Assembly: GCA_019739295.1 (NCBI GenBank)
Contig: JAHHDV010000013.1
Coordinates: 1-58,674 of the forward strand
Reading direction: 5' to 3'
Source: Taibaiella sp.
GTDB lineage: Bacteria > Bacteroidota > Bacteroidia > Chitinophagales > Chitinophagaceae
Length of the DNA stretch: 58,674 nucleotides
Translations under genes and position numbers: made by a program
Shown: one piece after another, positions 26,923 through 36,948 of the stretch
How the letters are laid out: the number at the start of each line of letters is the position of its first letter
Position numbering within the stretch: position 1 is the stretch's first letter
Notes under the pieces: model-generated
Seen by the model: the letters and a program-made list of their open reading frames with translations, nothing else
What the model was told of the DNA's origin: nothing
Databases searched by the model: none

Positions 26923-27351
26923 TCAGAGTAGAAGGTATTTGTCCTTGAAAGCTTTGAAATTGATATAGCTGGTAAAGCAATAGCGGATTTTATTTTGTAA
27001 TGTACTTAATCGGGGTCCTGCTATAAGAATGAGAGAATCATGATTCACCTGCTCCACATACATCGTAAAGTCGCCTATTTCTAATGTATCATTTCTCCAT
27101 CTTTCGTTATTGTTCGTTGCAGGAAAAGAATAAATATTCCTATCCTGAATGATTCCATTATTGAACTCTATGTGATAGTAGTTATTCTTATAGTCTTCAA
27201 ACTGAATAGGGGAACCGTCCCCTTTCTCCTGGTAAACTGAAATCCACTTTCCATCTAACCGGGAAGGATTAAATTGTGCGGTGGCATGAAAAGTTGCTGA
27301 AATAATGAGTAAAACAGTAATCCACACTGTTGGAACGATGAAGATCTGCAT
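26923..27351 (-). CDS. Small secreted protein, unknown function
   Basis: ATG 27351 gives MQIFIVPTVWITVLLIISAT and AQF, a signal peptide; an upstream ATG at 27396 would add 15 hydrophilic residues. The mature part is one lipocalin-like or beta-rich domain with RLDGKWISVYQEKGDGSPIQ, NNYYHIEFNNGIIQDRNIYS and DTLEIGDFTMYVEQVNHDSL. The opening (L-D-G-K-W) and the up-down strands resemble lipocalin-like families in Bacteroidota. I cannot name it. Followed immediately by the TPR gene. Confidence 0.55.
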   Translation of the reverse strand: MQIFIVPTVWITVLLIISATFHATAQFNPSRLDGKWISVYQEKGDGSPIQFEDYKNNYYHIEFNNGIIQDRNIYSFPATNNNERWRNDTLEIGDFTMYVEQVNHDSLILIAGPRLSTLQNKIRYCFTSYINFKAFKDKYLLL

Positions 27352-27435
27352 TAATTTGCATTTATTGTAATGATTCCATACAGGTTTACGCGACAAGTTA
27401 TACCTTTCCCTTACGAATTTAACAGGAAGTAATGC

Positions 27436-28863
27436 CTACTTTTCCTTCTTGAATATGCTCCTGATGCTCCTCCATAATCTTACATAGGTTTCCTTGGTCA
27501 TCAGGCGGGAATCATTCTTGGCCTGATAGATCACAATGAGGGCAACCGGCATGAGAGACAGGGTCGCCATCCATACACCAAACCAGGCAGAAAGTTTCTC
27601 CTCCTCTGCTAATTTCCGGCCGGTAGAACTTAAGATAAAGTATACAACGAAGAAAATAATCCCGACCACCACAGGCATACCGATCCCGCCTTTCCTGATG
27701 ATCCCGCCCAAAGGTGCACCTATAAGAAACAGAACCACGCAGGCAAAAGCCATAGAGAACTTATCATTGAATTCGATGCTCAGCTTGTTTTGTCTTTTGG
27801 AGTTGAAGGTTACCTCATTGACCGAATTGAAAAGGTAACTCTTGGAAGCCCTTAAATGCCCGTCCATATAAGAGAGGTACTGAGACTTGAGGCTGTCAGG
27901 TATCAGTTCGAGATATTTATCCTGATAGCTGACTGCAGGATTTGTATGATCACCAAGATGAATGGCCGTATCAAGGATGGACAGGTATTTTTTGATTTGT
28001 TTTCTGCTCATATCATAGCTCAGGATCTTCTTTCTTTCCATACTGTCCATCATGAGATAGAGCTGGCCGGCATTCATCATTTTTTCATTGTGCTTGAAGA
28101 GATCTTCTTCCGTTCTCTTGAATTCGAACTTGCTGAGGTCGAAGACCTTATTCCACTTTTCAAAATACATGCGGGTCTGTTCCATTTCCCTTTTGTCCTC
28201 ACCTTCATCATATCTCCATCCATCCTCCAGTTCGAATACCAGGTACCTGTTGTCCGGGCTGGGCATCAGCTTACCTCTTTTAGCAATGGTCACATTTCTG
28301 TTTCCCGTCTTCCCGTTGTGGTCATAAATGATGACATCACTGAAATTTTGCCCGTTTTCATCTTTACCACCGATACGAATAGTGTAGCCGTCGAATATTT
28401 TACTGAAAATACCTTCCTGGAGATTTAATGCAGGTTTCTTCTTCCGCATGTCATACAGCAGGCTGTAAGTTTTCAGATTCATCACGGGCATGATGAAATT
28501 ATTGATCAGGAAGGAAAGTATCCCGACAAATATGGCAAAATACAGCAGAGGTCTCATAAACCTGACTAAGGAAACCCCGGCTGATTTAATAGCGGCCAAT
28601 TCAAAATGCTCTCCTAGGTTGCCAAAGGTCATAATCCCGGTGAGCAGTAAGGCAAGCGGTAATGCAAGAGGGGTAAACAATACGCCAAGATTAGTGAGAT
28701 ACTGGGCGATCGGCCAGAACCCCAGACCTTTACCCAGGATCTCATCCATATACAGCCAGAAATTCTGCATCACAAATGCAAAAAGAACTACAAAATATAC
28801 GACAATGAAAGGCCCTATGAAGCTCTTGATAAGGTAGATGTCGAGTTTTTTTATCTTAAGCAC
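27436..28863 (-). CDS. LptF/LptG family LPS-export permease
   Basis: 475-residue inner-membrane permease subunit of the LptB2FG transporter that extracts lipopolysaccharide for transport to the outer membrane. N-terminal transmembrane helices: YLIKSFIGPFIVVYFVVLFA, the conserved LTNLGVLFTPLALPLALLLT, and LLYFAIFVGILSFLINN. The large periplasmic beta-jellyroll domain spans about residues 130-350. C-terminal helices are FSMAFACVVLFLIGAPLGGI, MPVVVGIIFFVVYFILSSTG and WFGVWMATLSLMPVALIVIY. The L-F-T-P-L-A-L-P block is typical. LptF and LptG cannot be told apart from this sequence alone. Intact frame. Confidence 0.9.
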   Translation of the reverse strand: MLKIKKLDIYLIKSFIGPFIVVYFVVLFAFVMQNFWLYMDEILGKGLGFWPIAQYLTNLGVLFTPLALPLALLLTGIMTFGNLGEHFELAAIKSAGVSLVRFMRPLLYFAIFVGILSFLINNFIMPVMNLKTYSLLYDMRKKKPALNLQEGIFSKIFDGYTIRIGGKDENGQNFSDVIIYDHNGKTGNRNVTIAKRGKLMPSPDNRYLVFELEDGWRYDEGEDKREMEQTRMYFEKWNKVFDLSKFEFKRTEEDLFKHNEKMMNAGQLYLMMDSMERKKILSYDMSRKQIKKYLSILDTAIHLGDHTNPAVSYQDKYLELIPDSLKSQYLSYMDGHLRASKSYLFNSVNEVTFNSKRQNKLSIEFNDKFSMAFACVVLFLIGAPLGGIIRKGGIGMPVVVGIIFFVVYFILSSTGRKLAEEEKLSAWFGVWMATLSLMPVALIVIYQAKNDSRLMTKETYVRLWRSIRSIFKKEK

Positions 28864-28903
28864 TGCTTGACTGATTTACCGGACTACAATTGAAATGAAC
28901 AAA

Positions 28904-28932
28904 TAAAAAGCGCATCGGTTATAGATACGCTT
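28904..28932 (-). terminator. Intrinsic terminator after the START-like gene
   Basis: On the minus strand AAGCGTATC pairs with GATGCGCTT (one mismatch) followed by TTTATTT. It separates the START-like gene from lptF/G. Confidence 0.6.
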
Positions 28933-28971
28933 GGCTGTTTCTTTTTATTGTAAACAAAGGTAAGCTATTAA

Positions 28972-29355
28972 TTAACTTCCTATTCTATGTTTTAAATCAT
29001 TGATCTGGGTTTCCCATAATTGTTTCTGGCTGTCAATGTCAAATTTATCAGCAAAGTCGGTAATCCGCAATATGGTCTCGTTCGTAATCGGGCTGCGATC
29101 TATTTCGAATTCAAAGTACTCTTCGTTGCCCTGATAATCCCATTGGTACCTTACAGATTTGTTTTCCTCCATTCCCAATCTTACGGCTATATCTTCAGCG
29201 TCACCCCAGCTAAACGTAAATTCATCACCATCATCTTCTACTTTGTCCGCAAACCACTCCTGCAGGCCATTAGGTGTGCTGAGAAATTCGAAAAGTAAGG
29301 AAGGGGAGGCATTGATCGGTAATTCTAGGACAAACTTATCTTTCTTAATCGCCAT
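28972..29355 (-). CDS. START-like / SRPBCC domain protein
   Basis: 127-residue cytosolic protein of the AHSA1-like branch of the Bet v 1/START fold. Hallmarks are FVLELPINASPSLLFEFLST, PNGLQEWFADKVEDDGDEFT and FSWGDAEDIAVRLGMEENK; the G-L-x-x-W-F-A block is the family signature. The end is the usual long C-terminal helix (SQKQLWETQINDLKHRIGS). Such proteins bind hydrophobic ligands or Hsp90-like partners. The gene is common and conserved across Bacteroidota, often near rpoD or lptF, as here. The frame is undamaged. Confidence 0.9.
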   Translation of the reverse strand: MAIKKDKFVLELPINASPSLLFEFLSTPNGLQEWFADKVEDDGDEFTFSWGDAEDIAVRLGMEENKSVRYQWDYQGNEEYFEFEIDRSPITNETILRITDFADKFDIDSQKQLWETQINDLKHRIGS

Positions 29356-29447
29356 TTTTAATAATTAATAATTTGAAAGTCTATGGGTAATTTAATTTTG
29401 AGTTGCAATAAAACGAAAACCAGTGACAATAAAAAATTTTTTTTGCT

Positions 29448-29480
29448 TTTGGTATTCACACATTCTTTTTGTTAAGTTTG
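29448..29480 (+). promoter_or_regulatory. Promoter of the rpoD-like sigma factor gene
   Basis: TTTG (29448-29451), 21 bases, then TAAGTTTG (29473-29480). It leaves a leader of about 120 bases before the ATG at 29606. Confidence 0.5.
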
Positions 29481-29605
29481 TATTAAATTGTTTTTTGGTA
29501 ATTCACATTATGATAAATAATTTTGTTAAGAACATGTTGAGCTGAGTGAATTGAATACATAACAAGTCATCACCATTAACCACCTATATTCAAAACAACA
29601 AGTCT

Positions 29606-30472
29606 ATGCGCCAGCTTAAAATTACAAAGTCGATTACCAATCGCGAAAGTCTCTCTTTGGAGAAATACTTGCAGGAGATTGGTAAGGTCGACCTGATCAC
29701 CCCTGAAGAAGAAGTGCAGCTCGCACGTAGGATCAAGGAAGGGGATAGGATAGCCTTAGAAAGGCTTACCAATGCAAACCTGAGGTTTGTCGTATCCGTT
29801 GCCAAGCAGTACCAGAATCAGGGATTATCCCTCAGTGATCTGATCAATGAAGGAAATCTTGGCCTGATCAAAGCGGCAGAGAGATTCGATGAGACCCGGG
29901 GCTTTAAATTTATCTCCTATGCCGTATGGTGGATCAGGCAATCTATCATGCAAGCACTGGCAGAGCAAAGCAGGATCGTAAGGTTGCCGCTGAATAAAGT
30001 AGGCCTGACCAACAAGATTGTCAAGACATTTTCAGTATTGGAGCAGGAATTCGAGCGAGAGCCCTCCAGTGAAGAAGTGGCTTCGATCCTTCAGATGGAT
30101 CTCCAGGAAGTCGAAGAGACCCTTTCGGGGTCTTCAAGGCATATCAGCATGGATGCTCCTTTCTCCGAAGGTGAAGACGGATCGCTTCTGGATATTCTGG
30201 AAAATCCTAATGCATTAAAAGCAGATACGGCTGTCACTCATGACGAATCCCTGAAGACGGAAATTGACAGAAGCCTGGGTATTCTTACCAGGCGTCAGAG
30301 AGATGTCATCGAGATGTATTTTGGAATCAATTATGATCATCCGTTTTCCCTGGAGGATATCGGAGAGCAGTTTAGCCTGACACGTGAAAGGGTTCGCCAG
30401 ATTAAGGATAAAGCGATCTCCCGTCTTCAGGAAAACCAGAAAATAAGTTTATTAAAAGTATTCTTGGGATAA
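29606..30472 (+). CDS. rpoD: RNA polymerase primary sigma factor, Bacteroidota RpoD type
   Basis: 288-residue sigma-70 group 1 factor. It lacks region 1.1, as is usual for this phylum. Region 1.2 is [20 protein letters not shown]. Region 2 is [40 protein letters not shown] and [20 protein letters not shown] (core binding and -10 melting). Region 3 follows, and region 4 has [20 protein letters not shown] then REEVRQIK-like [13 protein letters not shown], the -35 helix-turn-helix. It should recognise the TAnnTTTG promoters noted in this window. The frame is intact, and a terminator follows. Confidence 0.97.
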   Translation: MRQLKITKSITNRESLSLEKYLQEIGKVDLITPEEEVQLARRIKEGDRIALERLTNANLRFVVSVAKQYQNQGLSLSDLINEGNLGLIKAAERFDETRGFKFISYAVWWIRQSIMQALAEQSRIVRLPLNKVGLTNKIVKTFSVLEQEFEREPSSEEVASILQMDLQEVEETLSGSSRHISMDAPFSEGEDGSLLDILENPNALKADTAVTHDESLKTEIDRSLGILTRRQRDVIEMYFGINYDHPFSLEDIGEQFSLTRERVRQIKDKAISRLQENQKISLLKVFLG

Positions 30473-30531
30473 AAAAACAGCGAATGGATAAAAAAATCTA
30501 CATTAATTTTCAATAATTCTTGAATAAAATA

Positions 30532-30556
30532 GTCCCGGAAAACCGGGATTATTTTT
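30532..30556. terminator. Bidirectional terminator between rpoD and nnr
   Basis: TCCCGG pairs with CCGGGA around a short AAAA loop. T runs lie on the right and A runs on the left, so it serves the convergent genes on both sides. Confidence 0.65.
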
Positions 30557-32067
30557 ATTGGTTCAATTCCGAAAAAACATTCTTCAGGTGAGCAATGATA
30601 TCTCCCGATATCATGGACTCCTGAGTCTGGCCTGCAGCTGCAAAATCTCCTGCCTTCCCATGGATATATACACCCAGCCTTGCTGCGATTGACGGTTCGT
30701 AGCCTTGTGCTACTAATGAAGTAATGATGCCGGTGAGGACATCGCCGCTTCCGGCAGTGGCCATCCCTGCGTTTCCAGTGGTATTATACCAGCAGGTACC
30801 GTCCGGAAGCAGGACAGCAGTGTGGTTGTTTTTAAGAACAATGATCACCTGCAGCCTTATCGCCATCTCCCTGGCATGCTCAACCAATTCCAGGCTGTCA
30901 CGGGCATCGCTGGGGAATAACCTCTGAAATTCTTTGGGGTGGGGTGTCAGGATGGAATGGCTGGGAATGCCGGCAGTTCCGTTCGGAATGGCCGCAATAA
31001 TATTTAAAGCATCGGCGTCAATGACCATGCCTTGTGTTCTTCCTTCCAGAAGGGTACGGATACATTCTTTTGTATCAGGGTGCTGTCCCAAACCCGGACC
31101 TATGCCAATGGCCCCTGCAAATCCTAAATCGGGAATACGCGTACAATGTGTTTTTTCCTGAAGTGCTGCACATGACCTCGGGTATTGACACCTGCATAAT
31201 GTCAATGCCTTTTCCCGGAATAATCCCTGTGACAAGTCCGCAACCCGATCTCAATGCAGCCTGGCAGCTCAGGACTGCTGCACCCATCATTCCATAAGAT
31301 CCGGCAATAATGGCTACGTGTCCGAAATTACCTTTATGTGTATTCTGTTCCCTTTTTCTGAAATGTTGCTTCACCCATGCTTCATCGGCAACATAGTTTT
31401 CGGTTTCTATACTGGAAAGATAAGCTGCACTCAGCCGGATATCCAGGATATGCACTTCACCTGTATAGCCTTTGGATTCCGGGTGTAGGAAAGTCCGTTT
31501 GTATACCTGGAAGCTTAAGGTATGGTCTGCCCGGAAGATATAGTGGCTTGCCGGCAGATCATCTGCCGGCAAGCCACTGGGGAGATCAACAGCGATCTTG
31601 AAACCCCGGTGTGTATTCAGCGTATCGATGCAGGAAGCATACCATCCTTCCACCGTACGGTTCAGTCCTGTACCGAAGATACAATCAAGGAGAACGCTGC
31701 CGGGCTCCAGCTCCGAGAGGTCTTTCGGATCCTGAATGTACCGGATACAATCCGGATGTAGCTGGTGGAGGATGTTATAATTCTTATGCGCATCCCTGCT
31801 TAAAGAGCTTCCGGCATCAGGTCTCAGCAGGTAAACCTTAACTTTATAGGCATCCATGAGGAGCATTCTGGCAATAGCTAAACCGTCCCCTCCGTTATTA
31901 CCTGGTCCGCATATGATGTCAAACCGGAATGTATGACTGAAATGTTTCTTAATCCATTCAAAACAGGCATGAGCAGCTCTTTCCATCAATTGGTAAGAAC
32001 TGACAGGTTCGCTTTGGATCGTGCAGGCATCCGCTTCCCTGATTTGAGCTGCAGTCAGAATTTTCAT
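30555..32067 (-). pseudogene. nnr: Bifunctional NAD(P)H-hydrate epimerase / ADP-dependent dehydratase, frameshifted
   Basis: Repairs hydrated NAD(P)H. The N-terminal YjeF_N epimerase domain has MKILTAAQIREADACTIQSE, FDIICGPGNNGGDGLAIARM and LLDCIFGTGLNRTVEGWYAS. The C-terminal carbohydrate-kinase-like dehydratase has FGHVAIIAGSYGMMGAAVLS, IGPGLGQ, ILTPHPKEFQRLF and the catalytic WYNTTGNAGMATAGSGDVLTGII region (N-A-G-M-A-x-x-G-S-G-D). The frames separate near 31150. Removing one base of the six-base run at 31151-31156 joins them. About 504 codons, the usual length. Probably intact in the cell. Confidence 0.93.
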
Positions 32068-32425
32068 ATATGGGTAAAAAATGAATGGTATTGGAGTGCA
32101 TCAAAATTACGAAACTAAATTCAGGACTGTCCAGATCAAAGAATTAAAGCTCCTCATTGCATTTTTATTTTTTAATTATTTATATTTAATAAATAATTAA
32201 TTTTTTTATTTTGAATGTTGTGTAATTGAGGGAGAAATAACTTCCTATCCGGATTATCTGGATTTCTTTTCTTCCAACCCAAAATATGATATAGTTTCCC
32301 ATTCGACTTTGCTGCATGCTTAAAATTCTCACTCAGGTTTCGTTTATGGAAGAATTGGACATTTTCCGAAAGGGATTTTCATAGATAACAGATACCTTTG
32401 CATACATTTTTTCAGAGAGTCAGTC
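32068..32425. other. AT-rich intergenic region before trmD
   Basis: No gene seen. It contains a 12-base A/T-only inverted repeat, TTAATTATTTAT / ATAAATAATTAA, at 32172-32200, flanked by T runs. This could be a hairpin or just composition. The divergent promoters of nnr and trmD must lie here. Confidence 0.5.
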
Positions 32426-33103
32426 ATGAGATTTGATATTATATCGGTGGTGCCGCAATTGATGGAGAGCTTTTTCGGGCACAGCATCCTCAAAAGAGCC
32501 AATACCAAAGGGCTGTTGGAAGTGTATGTGCATAATCTCAGGGATTTTTCTACTTTCGACAGAGCACAGGTAGATGATTACCAGTTTGGTGGTGGTGCGG
32601 GGATGGTACTGATGTGTGAGCCCCTGGAAAACGCCATAGAGCACTTCTCTGCCCAAAGGGGATATGATGAAATCATCTACGTGACGCCGGATGGCCAGAC
32701 TTTCAACCAAAGGATGGCCAATCAGTTGTCTTTAGGAGAAAATTATATGATCATCTGTGGTCACTATAAAGGGATCGACCAGCGCATCCGAGACAGATAT
32801 GTCACCAGGGAGATCTCTATCGGGGATTTTGTGCTCAGTGGCGGCGAGATAGCCGCAGCTACGATTGTAGATGCTGTCGGAAGACTGATACCGGGAGTCC
32901 TTAATGATGAGACTTCTGCATTGACAGATTCTTTTCAGGATGACCTGTTAGCGCCGCCGGTATACACCAGGCCTGCGGTATGGCAGGGGTTGAGCGTACC
33001 GGCAGAGCTGCTCAGCGGTAACCATCAGCTTATTGAACAATGGCGCTATGAACAGGCCGTCAGGAGAACAGAGGAAAGAAGACCGGACCTGGGTGCAGAA
33101 TGA
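32426..33103 (+). CDS. trmD: tRNA (guanine-37-N1)-methyltransferase
   Basis: 225-residue SPOUT methyltransferase that makes m1G37 next to the anticodon and prevents frameshifting; essential in most bacteria. Start [20 protein letters not shown] is canonical. Knot and SAM-site motifs: [31 protein letters not shown] and [14 protein letters not shown]. The C-terminal [20 protein letters not shown] is the usual helix. No rpsP, rimM or rplS neighbours here, unlike many other phyla; this isolation is common in Bacteroidota. Intact frame. Confidence 0.96.
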   Translation: MRFDIISVVPQLMESFFGHSILKRANTKGLLEVYVHNLRDFSTFDRAQVDDYQFGGGAGMVLMCEPLENAIEHFSAQRGYDEIIYVTPDGQTFNQRMANQLSLGENYMIICGHYKGIDQRIRDRYVTREISIGDFVLSGGEIAAATIVDAVGRLIPGVLNDETSALTDSFQDDLLAPPVYTRPAVWQGLSVPAELLSGNHQLIEQWRYEQAVRRTEERRPDLGAE

Positions 33104-33187
33104 GCGGGTGGCTGGTGTACTGAAATTTTTATTTGATTCATTCGCCGATTAGTTTATTCGCTAATGGGCACATTAAAACTTAAAATG

Positions 33188-35134
33188 CTTTTAGCGTTAA
33201 ATAATGTATCGTTTTCATTCGGCGCGCGCTTCATCCTGAATGAGGCCAGCTGGCAGATCAACGAAGGGGAGCGCATCGCCCTGGTGGGACCGAACGGTGC
33301 CGGTAAGTCTACGGTTCTGCGGCTCATCATGGGTGATTATACCCATGATTCAGGCTCTATCAACAAAGCAAATGATACCACGATAGGTTTTTTTAATCAG
33401 GATTTATTAAGCTTTTCTACGGATGATTCCATTTTAGATGTAGCCAAGTCTGCATTTGAAAGAGCCAGAGAAATAGAGCAAAGCCTGGCCGATTTCACGA
33501 CACTTCTGGAAGAAAAGCCGGAGGAGGAAAGCCTGTTGATGGCATATAGCGAGGCGCTTCATGATTTTGAAGTAGCGGGAGGGTATGAGATGGAGCACAA
33601 ATCTGCAGAGATCCTTGAAGGGCTGGGATTTACCACCGAACAATTACAAAAATCTTACAATCAATTCTCCGGCGGATGGCGGATGCGTGTATTGCTGGCC
33701 AAGATGATGCTGCAGGCGCCTGACATCCTGATGCTGGATGAACCGACCAACCACCTGGACCTTCCCAGTATCGAATGGCTGGAACGGTATCTGATCTCTT
33801 ATCCCGGTACCGTGATCATCGTATCGCATGACCGGTATTTCCTGGACAGGATGACGACGACGACTGTTGAGTTATTTATGCAGAAATTGCATGTGTACAG
33901 CGGCAATTACAGCTTCTTCGAACTGGAGAAAGCGACACGGCTGGAATTCCTGGAAAGGGAATTTGAAAACCAGCAGAAATATATCAAGCAGCAGGAAAGG
34001 TTTATCGAACGCTTCAGGGCCAAAGCCACCAAAGCTGCCCAGGCACAGTCTGCCATTAAACGTTTAGACAGGTTGGAGCGTATCGAGCTTCCCGATGCCC
34101 AGACACCGAAGATGAATATTAGTTTTGATGTCGGTGTGCAGCCGGGTAAGATCATTGCCGAGATCCATCACTTATCCAAAGCTTACGGAGACAATGTGAT
34201 CCTAAAAGACACACAACTGGAATTATTGCGGGGAGATAAAGTAGCACTCGTGGGGGCTAATGGTAAAGGTAAGTCTACCTTACTGCGTATCCTGGCAGAA
34301 TCTGAAACCGGCCATACCGGAGACAGAAGCGGGGGCCACAATGTACATCTGAGTTTTTATGCGCAGCATCAGTTGGAGTCCCTGAATATAGAGCATACCA
34401 TCATTGAGGAAATGATGCAGTCGGGAAGCGGCAAGACGGAATTGGAGCTCAGGCAGTTATTGGGTTGTTTTTTATTCACGGGAGATGATGTGTTCAAGAA
34501 GATCAAAGTCCTGTCGGGCGGAGAGAAAGCAAGAGTGGCCTTAGCAAAAGTAATCGCGAGCAGAAGTAATTTTTTATTGCTGGATGAGCCGACCAACCAT
34601 CTGGATATGCAAAGTGTGGAAATGCTCATCGAAGCATTGCAGCAGTATGAAGGTACCTATGTGATCGTATCCCACGACAGGTATTTCGTATCGGAGACTG
34701 CTCATCAGTTCTGGGAGATAGAAGACGGGAAAATAAAAGTTTTTAAGGGGGCTTATCAGGAATGGGAAGCACAAAAGCAGAGATTACCCGTTTCCAGGCC
34801 CCGTAACAAGCAGGAGAAAAAGCAGCAGGAGAAAGAACCTGTGCCTGCCCGGCTGGAACAGGCGACATCCGCTACACCGAAATCCGGTAAAAAATTTGTG
34901 CCTAAAGAGTTGCAGCAGGCTCAAAAAAAGGTGGAAAACCTGGAGCGTAAATTGTCTGAACTGTTAGTGCTGAAATCGAAGCTGGAAGTACAGCTGGCTG
35001 ATCCCGGCGTTTTCGGCGACTATACCCGTTTTCAGGAAATCGAAAAGGAATATCAGACGGTCTCCGGACAGGAGGTTCAGCTGCATCAGGAACTGGATGC
35101 CGCCATAGAGACCGTGATCCTGCTGGAGGAATAA
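33188..35134 (+). CDS. ABC-F family ATPase (ribosome-associated)
   Basis: About 648 residues from ATG 33188 (MLLALNNVSFSFGARFILNE); ATG 33164 would add eight residues. Two ABC cassettes without membrane domains. Cassette 1: GPNGAGKST, signature NQFSGGWRMRVLLAK, Walker B ILMLDEPTNHLD. Cassette 2: GANGKGKSTLL, LSGGEKARVALAKV and LLLDEPTNHLD. Between them is the charged linker (QQKYIKQQERFIERFRAKAT), the P-site tRNA interaction motif. The C-terminal coiled coil (KVENLERKLSELLVLKSKLE) suggests the Uup-like branch. ABC-F proteins act on stalled ribosomes; a resistance role cannot be inferred. Intact. Confidence 0.92.
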   Translation, partial: LLALNNVSFSFGARFILNEASWQINEGERIALVGPNGAGKSTVLRLIMGDYTHDSGSINKANDTTIGFFNQDLLSFSTDDSILDVAKSAFERAREIEQSLADFTTLLEEKPEEESLLMAYSEALHDFEVAGGYEMEHKSAEILEGLGFTTEQLQKSYNQFSGGWRMRVLLAKMMLQAPDILMLDEPTNHLDLPSIEWLERYLISYPGTVIIVSHDRYFLDRMTTTTVELFMQKLHVYSGNYSFFELEKATRLEFLEREFENQQKYIKQQERFIERFRAKATKAAQAQSAIKRLDRLERIELPDAQTPKMNISFDVGVQPGKIIAEIHHLSKAYGDNVILKDTQLELLRGDKVALVGANGKGKSTLLRILAESETGHTGDRSGGHNVHLSFYAQHQLESLNIEHTIIEEMMQSGSGKTELELRQLLGCFLFTGDDVFKKIKVLSGGEKARVALAKVIASRSNFLLLDEPTNHLDMQSVEMLIEALQQYEGTYVIVSHDRYFVSETAHQFWEIEDGKIKVFKGAYQEWEAQKQRLPVSRPRNKQEKKQQEKEPVPARLEQATSATPKSGKKFVPKELQQAQKKVENLERKLSELLVLKSKLEVQLADPGVFGDYTRFQEIEKEYQTVSGQEVQLHQELDAAIETVILLEE

Positions 35135-35153
35135 CCTGGCTGAAGCTGAGATG

Positions 35154-35191
35154 TAAAGCCGGGACTTGTATATCCCGGGCTGCCGGCTTTA
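35154..35191. terminator. Hairpin between ABC-F and DciA-like genes
   Basis: TAAAGCCGG pairs with CCGGCTTTA across a 20-base GC-rich loop. It lies between convergent genes and is likely a shared terminator, though the T runs are poor. Confidence 0.45.
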
Positions 35192-35215
35192 CGGTCTGCA
35201 AATAATTGTAGCGGC

Positions 35216-35494
35216 TTAACTGACCCTGATATCCTGCACTACATCTGCATCATAAAACTGATTGATCTTTTCAATCAGTTGCGGTTTATTCGTGACGAAT
35301 TCATGTCTTAGGATGGGAATATCTGTTTTTACATACAGGATTTTATGCTTCAGCTGGATGGACCGGGTATAGTTATTGATGGTTTTACCCATGATTTTCT
35401 CCCAATCCATAGCTATTCTCATACCTGCCATTTTGCTGTCCCATTTATGGACAGCGAAGACCTTTTTAAGCGCTTCCTGAAGGGATAATTGCAT
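35216..35494 (-). CDS. DUF721 / DciA-like protein
   Basis: 92-residue protein with the KH-like fold of the DUF721 family. Its proteobacterial member DciA loads the replicative helicase. Visible features are LKKVFAVHKWDSKMAGMRIA, MDWEKIMGKTINNYTRSIQL and LYVKTDIPILRHEFVTNKP. The V-x-x-x-W-x-x-I-M-G block is typical. Bacteroidota versions are short like this one, and whether they act as helicase loaders is not settled. Intact. Confidence 0.8.
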   Translation of the reverse strand: MQLSLQEALKKVFAVHKWDSKMAGMRIAMDWEKIMGKTINNYTRSIQLKHKILYVKTDIPILRHEFVTNKPQLIEKINQFYDADVVQDIRVS

Positions 35495-35542
35495 AAGACG
35501 TGAAGTAATTATGATTTCAGATTCGGATTTAAAAGTAATGAT

Positions 35543-36198
35543 TTATTTCAATACCGAAATTACCTTGACAAAATGTTCCACATAATACCCTTTGAATTCA
35601 CTGACGATCACTCCTTTGCTATTACCGGAAGCTGAGTGGATAAAATGCAGGTTGGGGTAAGGCTCGGTAATAATGCCCATGTGGCCTACGGTCCCTGTTT
35701 TTTTTGTTCCCGGGCTGGTGAACAGGATAATGTCTCCCGGCCTGGCCTTTTCTAATGTTACCGGTATCCCTTCGTAAGTATAATCTTTAGAAACACGGGG
35801 CGGGAGGATATCAAAATGCAGAAAGACGTTGTAAATAAAACCCGAACAGTCCAATCCTCTTTTCTTATCTGTGCCGCCATATACATAGGGTGTGCCTAAG
35901 TAAGTCCTGGCATGCCGGACAAACTTATCCCTGTTAATCGAAAGGGGATGTGTGAAATATTTGGGAGCCGGGAGGGAGGTTTTTTTTCTTTGGTCCGATC
36001 CGGTATATTTTCCCCATAGACATATTTTGGCTTTTTCTTCTTGCCTTTCTGTCCAGGTGCTTGCGGTTTCTGTTCCGCATTTTTCCTGGCATAATACACA
36101 TCTTTTCTTACACCACAGGATGTAAGCAGGATAAAAGAAATGGTAAAGATGAAGTATATATGTCGCAAAGCCGGTTGTTTGTTTATGGATCTCAGCAA
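35543..36198 (-). pseudogene. NlpC/P60 (C40) peptidoglycan endopeptidase lipoprotein, frameshifted
   Basis: Cleaves D-Glu-mesoDAP type bonds in peptidoglycan stems. The N-terminal frame from ATG 36198 is a lipoprotein: HIYFIFTISFILLTSCGVRK, then a Lys-rich linker ending DRTKEKK. The frame changes at the T8 run 35980-35987; here one base too few, or two too many, explains it. The enzyme domain follows: VRHARTYLGTPYVYGGTDKK, catalytic Cys in RGLDCSGFIYN, PGDIILF and catalytic His in VGHMGIITE. About 218 residues, outer-membrane anchored. Probably intact. Confidence 0.88.
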
Positions 36199-36231
36199 AG
36201 GTAATGGCTATCCGGAAAATCAATAAGGTAA

Positions 36232-36921
36232 TTATGTGAAGCTGATGTCAAAATGAAATCCGTTATGTTTCAATTGTTCGTATCTGGACTTATTGAACTG
36301 GTACAGCTTAGCAGGCCTTCCCGTTTTGGGCTGGATCATTTGCCGGGTTTCGGTCAGGATGCCGAGGCTCAGTATTTTCTTTCTGAAGTTTCTTCTGTCA
36401 ATGTCTTTCCCGGCTATGGAGACATATAATTGCTCTAACTCGGAAAATGTAAACTTACTGTCCAACAGGTCAAACCCTATAGGCTGATACGTTATTTTAT
36501 TCTTCAGCCGTTTCTTGGCATACTGAATGATCTCTTGATGATCAAATGCCAGCAGGGGCAGGTCATGGAGCGGAAACCACCGGGCGTCTTCTGCATCCGT
36601 ATCCGCAGAAGGTTGTATCTGGGATGAGTTGACCAGCGCAAAATAAGAGATGCTGATGACCCTTCCCCTGGGATCTCTGTAGATGTTATCACCAAAGGTA
36701 TATAATTGCTCCAGGTATCCTATCTGTACAGAGGTCTCTTCCTTTAATTCCCTGATGATGGCATCCCGGATACCTTCGTTTTCCTCTACGAATCCTCCCG
36801 GTAATGCCCATCTCCCTTTAAAATCACCGAATTTTCTCTTTATTAAAAGCACATGCATTTGCCTGTTATGGTAACCCAATACCACTGCATCTACCGCTAT
36901 ATGTATATTTTGCTTTTCCAT
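36232..36921 (-). CDS. NrtR-like Nudix-winged-helix transcriptional regulator
   Basis: About 229 residues from ATG 36921 (MEKQNIHIAVDAVVLGYHN); upstream ATG 36999 gives an unnatural extension across the promoter. The N-terminal Nudix domain has a full Nudix box, GGFVEENEGIRDAI then RELKEETS (R-E-x-x-E-E kept), so it may bind or cleave ADP-ribose-type ligands. The C-terminal winged helix (TFSELEQLYVSIAGKDIDRR, GRPAKLYQFNKSRYEQL) is as in NrtR and in the Bacteroidota AraR-type sugar regulators. A perfect inverted repeat overlaps its own promoter. Regulated genes beyond itself are not evident. Confidence 0.85.
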   Translation of the reverse strand: MEKQNIHIAVDAVVLGYHNRQMHVLLIKRKFGDFKGRWALPGGFVEENEGIRDAIIRELKEETSVQIGYLEQLYTFGDNIYRDPRGRVISISYFALVNSSQIQPSADTDAEDARWFPLHDLPLLAFDHQEIIQYAKKRLKNKITYQPIGFDLLDSKFTFSELEQLYVSIAGKDIDRRNFRKKILSLGILTETRQMIQPKTGRPAKLYQFNKSRYEQLKHNGFHFDISFT

Positions 36922-36925
36922 TTTT

Positions 36926-36948
36926 ATTTGTGTATTAAGGACACAAAT
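36926..36948 (-). promoter_or_regulatory. Candidate operator overlapping the promoter of the NrtR-like regulator
   Basis: Perfect inverted repeat ATTTGTGT-N7-ACACAAAT, ending 4 bases before the start codon. A TATATTTG -7 box (36944-36951, minus) overlaps its outer arm, so a bound regulator would block its own transcription. Confidence 0.6.
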
